From assembly GCF_030410395.1 (NCBI RefSeq), contig NZ_JAUHHF010000005.1:62001-126000 (forward strand): a stretch of 64,000 bases of DNA, written 5' to 3'. The stretch comes from Zwartia panacis. Its GTDB lineage: Bacteria > Pseudomonadota > Gammaproteobacteria > Burkholderiales > Burkholderiaceae_B. How positions within the stretch are numbered: the first letter of the stretch is position 1; every line of letters begins with the position of its first letter. The translations under genes and the position numbers were made by a program. The notes under the pieces are model-generated. The model worked only from the letters and a program-made list of their open reading frames with translations. It was not told the origin of the DNA and ran no database searches. Positions 61,811 to 64,000 of the stretch are shown here, one piece after another.

Positions 61811-61895
61811 TCTTTGCGTTTGTAGACTGCGAATACGAAAACTGCTTGTTTGGAGATTTGCGTATCGCCTCTAACTATTTTTCCTTGTTGATTGA
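61785..61895 (-). pseudogene. Decayed copy of the 50-residue small gene
   Basis: Read on the minus strand this gives SINKEK, a TAG stop (61875-61877), then LEAIRKSPNKQFSYSQSTN and VVVGL before TAA. The intact gene at 63373-63525 has SISKEKLLEAIRKSPNKQFA and ends VVVTL, so the two align without a gap over about 35 residues. The N-terminal part is deleted and the remnant is joined directly to the ribbon-helix-helix remnant. Confidence 0.85.
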
Positions 61896-62016
61896 GCGTG
61901 TTTAAAATTCTCTGAATTGTTAAAGTACTCATTAAAAAATGCTTTCAGCAATGACAAATCACTCCAGATTTGTTATGGCCGAGCCGTTTAGATAATCCGT
62001 CGAATTGATTACAAAG
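61896..62016 (-). pseudogene. Decayed copy of the ribbon-helix-helix gene
   Basis: Minus-strand reading gives FDGLSKRLGHNKSGVICHC, a TGA stop (61945-61947), then after a one-base frameshift FFNEYFNNSENFKHA. The intact gene at 63562-63756 has FDSLCERLGYNRSEVIRYCL and FFNEHFNNSENFKRA. A Leu codon has become a stop and one T is lost from a T run. The copy ends at the junction with the other remnant. From 62017 to 62143 I see no gene. Confidence 0.85.
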
Positions 62017-62143
62017 TCTCAAGTAGTTTTAAAGCAACTGTTTGATTTCCGGTAAGTTACTCAGATACTACGAAAATGCACAATAAGACATTGGGCAGCT
62101 CGAACAATAGCTAAATTAACCCTTTACCACTTAGAAAAATCAA

Positions 62144-63370
62144 ATGGCAGTTGTACACAAGAAATTCTCCTTCACGCTAGAAGGTCTGCCTGAGATTGGC
62201 GAATATTTTGGGTATGAAGACTATCGGCTCGCACAACCCGAAAGAGGGCTGTTTTATGTTGGCATCGGCGATCGAAGAAGGGTCAAATTGCCCGAGCGTC
62301 ATCACAACCGTGGGCATTCGAATATTGCCAATGTTCACGGAGTATTGAGGAAGGTGGTCAAAGTATTTGACTCAGTTGATGAGATGAATGCTTGGGAAAT
62401 TTCCCGAATAAAGCAGGTCCGCAATGCAGGATTAACCTTGGTTAATAAGGCTGACGGAGGTGAGGGAACCAGAGGCTTGATGCCTTGCAGAAATTTATTA
62501 ACGGGCGAAACCCAAGTTTTCCGTATTGATGAAATACCCGAAGGATGGGCTCATTCCTCTACGGGGATGGTTCCTTGTAGAAACATATTGACAGGTGAAT
62601 CAACCAATTTCGCTAAAGGCGCAATTCCTGAGGGTTGGGAAACTGTTGGCAAACGTCTTGTTTTAACTAGACATATCAGCACTGGTGAAATGAAACGCTT
62701 CTTCCCTGAGAGTGTTCCCGAGGGATGGACTGCTGCTAACACAGGTAGAGCAACTTTTAAGAATCCCTTAACGGGCGAGACTGCTATGTTCGACACAGCA
62801 CAAGTTCCAGAGGGATGGGTACACATTTTTACTGGAATGGTTTCGTGTCGAAATATGGAGACAGGTGAAAACGCTGCGTTTCCTGTAGATGCGATACCAA
62901 AGGGCTGGTCAGGTGTAACCAAAGGCTGGATGGCGATGAAGAATCCTGTCACTGGTGAAACTGGTTCATTTCTCAAAGGAACAGCACCTGCAGGTTGGGT
63001 TGGAGTGAACTCAGGTAATAAAAAGAAAAACTCCAACTTTGAAAAGGTCGAACAAATTGCAATTGCTAATCCTAATGCAACCAGAGCAGAACTTGTGGAG
63101 CTTTGTGTTGCGGCAGGAATCAACAAAAGCACCAGTAATGTCTATTGCAACAAACTAGGGTTGGGTAAAGAAGATCCTACATTTGCAATTAATCTTGAAT
63201 TGTTAAAAAACTATGTCAAACTTCATAAGCGAATTCCAGGCAGAAACTTTGATTTCGAGGGAGTTCGACTGGGTCTCTGGTGCGACGGTTTAAGGAAAAA
63301 ATTCGCCCGAGGAACTTTGTCAGAAATTCGTCAAGCAGAGCTAGAGAAGATTAACTGTTGGCGTTGGTGA
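62144..63370 (+). CDS. GIY-YIG nuclease-like protein with six 30-residue repeats and a helicase-associated domain
   Basis: 408 residues. Residues 34-107 look like a GIY-YIG nuclease core: GLFYVGIGDRRR, H53/H54, E85 in NAWEISRIK and LVNKADGGEG. Residues 111-290 are six tandem repeats of exactly 30 residues, consensus CRNxxTGExxxFxxxxIPEGW. Residues 304-342 resemble an HTH (NATRAELVELCVAAGINKST). Residues 350-408 resemble the helicase-associated DNA-binding domain (LGLWCDGLRKKFARGTLSEI). Architecture suggests a homing-endonuclease-like or island-borne sequence-specific nuclease; function is not known. It ends 2 bases before the convergent small gene. Confidence 0.75.
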   Translation: MAVVHKKFSFTLEGLPEIGEYFGYEDYRLAQPERGLFYVGIGDRRRVKLPERHHNRGHSNIANVHGVLRKVVKVFDSVDEMNAWEISRIKQVRNAGLTLVNKADGGEGTRGLMPCRNLLTGETQVFRIDEIPEGWAHSSTGMVPCRNILTGESTNFAKGAIPEGWETVGKRLVLTRHISTGEMKRFFPESVPEGWTAANTGRATFKNPLTGETAMFDTAQVPEGWVHIFTGMVSCRNMETGENAAFPVDAIPKGWSGVTKGWMAMKNPVTGETGSFLKGTAPAGWVGVNSGNKKKNSNFEKVEQIAIANPNATRAELVELCVAAGINKSTSNVYCNKLGLGKEDPTFAINLELLKNYVKLHKRIPGRNFDFEGVRLGLWCDGLRKKFARGTLSEIRQAELEKINCWRW

Positions 63371-63372
63371 AA

Positions 63373-63525
63373 TTAAAGCGTCACGACCACAGTCACTACT
63401 TTAGAGTTCGCAGCCTGCGAATACGCAAACTGCTTATTAGGCGATTTACGAATCGCTTCCAGCAGTTTTTCCTTGCTAATTGAAGTGCCAGCCTTTTCCG
63501 TGAGTTTGATCGCTTCTTGACTCAT
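63373..63525 (-). CDS. Small 50-residue protein, intact copy
   Basis: ATG at 63525 with GGGA 9 bases upstream. The 50 residues (MSQEAIKLTEKAGTSISKEK, then LLEAIRKSPNKQFAYSQAAN, ending VVTVVVTL) form a probable helix followed by a strand. A decayed homologue exists at 61785-61895 with the reading frame still recognisable, which supports that this is a real gene. It follows the ribbon-helix-helix gene by 36 bases. Function unknown; an antitoxin-like or transfer-associated role is speculative. Confidence 0.7.
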   Translation of the reverse strand: MSQEAIKLTEKAGTSISKEKLLEAIRKSPNKQFAYSQAANSKVVTVVVTL

Positions 63526-63561
63526 CTCATTTTCCCTTTCGTTTATTTGCTAAAGCCTGCA

Positions 63562-63756
63562 TCAGAACAAGTCTGACCGAGCACGTTTAAAGTTCTCTGA
63601 ATTGTTGAAGTGCTCATTGAAAAACCGCTTTAAGCAGTAACGAATCACCTCGGATCGGTTGTAGCCGAGTCGTTCACATAACGAATCAAATTTAGTGATG
63701 AATTCTTGGTTTGTTCTGATACACAGAATCTGATTACGGCGTAGCTTGGTGTTCAC
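63562..63756 (-). CDS. Ribbon-helix-helix (CopG/Arc-like) DNA-binding protein
   Basis: 64 residues from a GTG at 63756 with a strong AAAAGGAG site 7 bases upstream. The N-terminal strand RRNQILCIRTNQEFITKFD is followed by helices CERLGYNRSEVIRYCLKRFF, the ribbon-helix-helix layout. A basic tail follows (NFKRARSDLF). It probably autoregulates through palindromes just upstream. A decayed copy lies at 61896-62016. Confidence 0.8.
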   Translation of the reverse strand: MNTKLRRNQILCIRTNQEFITKFDSLCERLGYNRSEVIRYCLKRFFNEHFNNSENFKRARSDLF

Positions 63757-63816
63757 GTAAAACTCCTTTTTTAGTAGTTTTACTATTTAGTCAATTTTTT
63801 ACTTTGGTATTACCAA
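63757..63816. promoter_or_regulatory. Palindromes upstream of the ribbon-helix-helix gene
   Basis: GTAAAACT (63757-63764) pairs with AGTTTTAC (63776-63783); TAGTA (63772-63776) pairs with TACTA (63781-63785); TTGGTATTACCAA (63804-63816) is a 6-1-6 palindrome. All sit between the ribosome site and the preceding gene's stop. Candidate operators for the ribbon-helix-helix protein. Inference from position. Confidence 0.5.
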
Positions 63817-63820
63817 GGTC

Positions 63821-64000
63821 TTAAACCGTCAATTCAGAAAGCGACTTTTCCTTTCTTATGTAATTCATCCAATCATCAGCTTCCGACCTGATCAGTGGTT
63901 CGATCAGAAAGCTTGAGACGGTATCTAGGCTGTATAGATCCTTCTTCAGACGAACATCGAGCTCTTGCAGGTCGTAATTGAAAATTCTAGGAGCTAGTTC
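63821..64000 (-). CDS. C-terminal end of an unidentified protein (start off the window)
   Basis: The minus-strand frame is open from the right edge to the TAA at 63821-63823, giving 59 residues. It is rich in charged and Leu residues (NYDLQELDVRLKKDLYSLDT, MNYIRKEKSLSELTV) and looks helical. It has no recognisable motif. It lies 64 bases upstream of the ribbon-helix-helix gene in the same direction. Confidence 0.55.
   Translation of the reverse strand, partial: ELAPRIFNYDLQELDVRLKKDLYSLDTVSSFLIEPLIRSEADDWMNYIRKEKSLSELTV

Noticed and set aside
61603-61932. 109-codon minus-strand open frame
   Set aside because: It crosses the decayed module in a different frame from the recognisable remnants and is antisense to the HEPN-like gene.
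62474-63013. Tandem 90-base periodicity considered as CRISPR or satellite DNA
   Set aside because: The repeat is at protein level, in frame, with divergent DNA between units and no spacer structure.

Overview
The window is a piece of a betaproteobacterial chromosome, most likely order Burkholderiales and close to Alcaligenaceae. This is inferred from gene order (petABC-sspAB, hisGDBHAFIE-tatABC, mlaFEDAC-ABC-bolA-murA, coxBAC-surf1-ctaAB-sco, glmU/glmS) and protein type (short HisG, PhaM, DUF3717, DUF2970, SoxCD, caa3-type CoxB). No species can be named from the sequence.

Layout. 1-9930 is a lithotrophic sulfur-oxidation locus: soxCDYZAXB plus a periplasmic DsrE-like protein run leftward, and a Tat-exported dienelactone-hydrolase-like protein, a small cytochrome c and a flavocytochrome-c sulfide dehydrogenase flavoprotein run rightward from a shared control region with two inverted repeats. 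tRNA-Thr(TGT) follows. 10092-14228 holds sspB, sspA and the cytochrome bc1 genes petCBA. 14362-17128 holds mscL, a Nif3-like gene, a membrane-anchored HtrA protease and an XRE regulator. 17397-39146 is one long leftward block: tatCBA, hinT, histidine biosynthesis, murA, a BolA-like gene, an ABC-2 exporter, the Mla lipid-transport system, a Bug-type solute receptor and glutamate synthase gltBD. 39238-42009 holds a transposase-like protein without its HUH motif, an SdiA-regulated-type protein and rpoH behind a CIRCE operator. 42096-54335 holds a CPA1 antiporter with a cyclic-nucleotide-binding tail, a NUDIX hydrolase and the cytochrome c oxidase structural and assembly genes. 54341-60593 holds DUF3717, PhaM, glmU, an MFS exporter, an Lrp-type regulator and glmS.

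From about 60600 the character changes. The DNA is visibly richer in A+T and the genes are accessory: a small HTH-like protein, a PIN-domain protein coupled to a HEPN-like protein, a 408-residue protein (GIY-YIG nuclease fold, six 30-residue repeats, helicase-associated domain), and a small-ORF plus ribbon-helix-helix gene pair. A decayed copy of that pair lies about 1.6 kb away. This islet starts just after glmS, the classic Tn7-type insertion locus, and is the most novel part of the window.

The core genes form a respiratory theme: Sox and FCSD feed thiosulfate or sulfide electrons to cytochromes c, bc1 supplies quinol electrons, and caa3 oxidase is the terminal acceptor. Three genes often found inside such clusters are missing here: hisC in the his operon, the STAS gene mlaB in the mla operon, and ctaG/cox11 in the cox operon.
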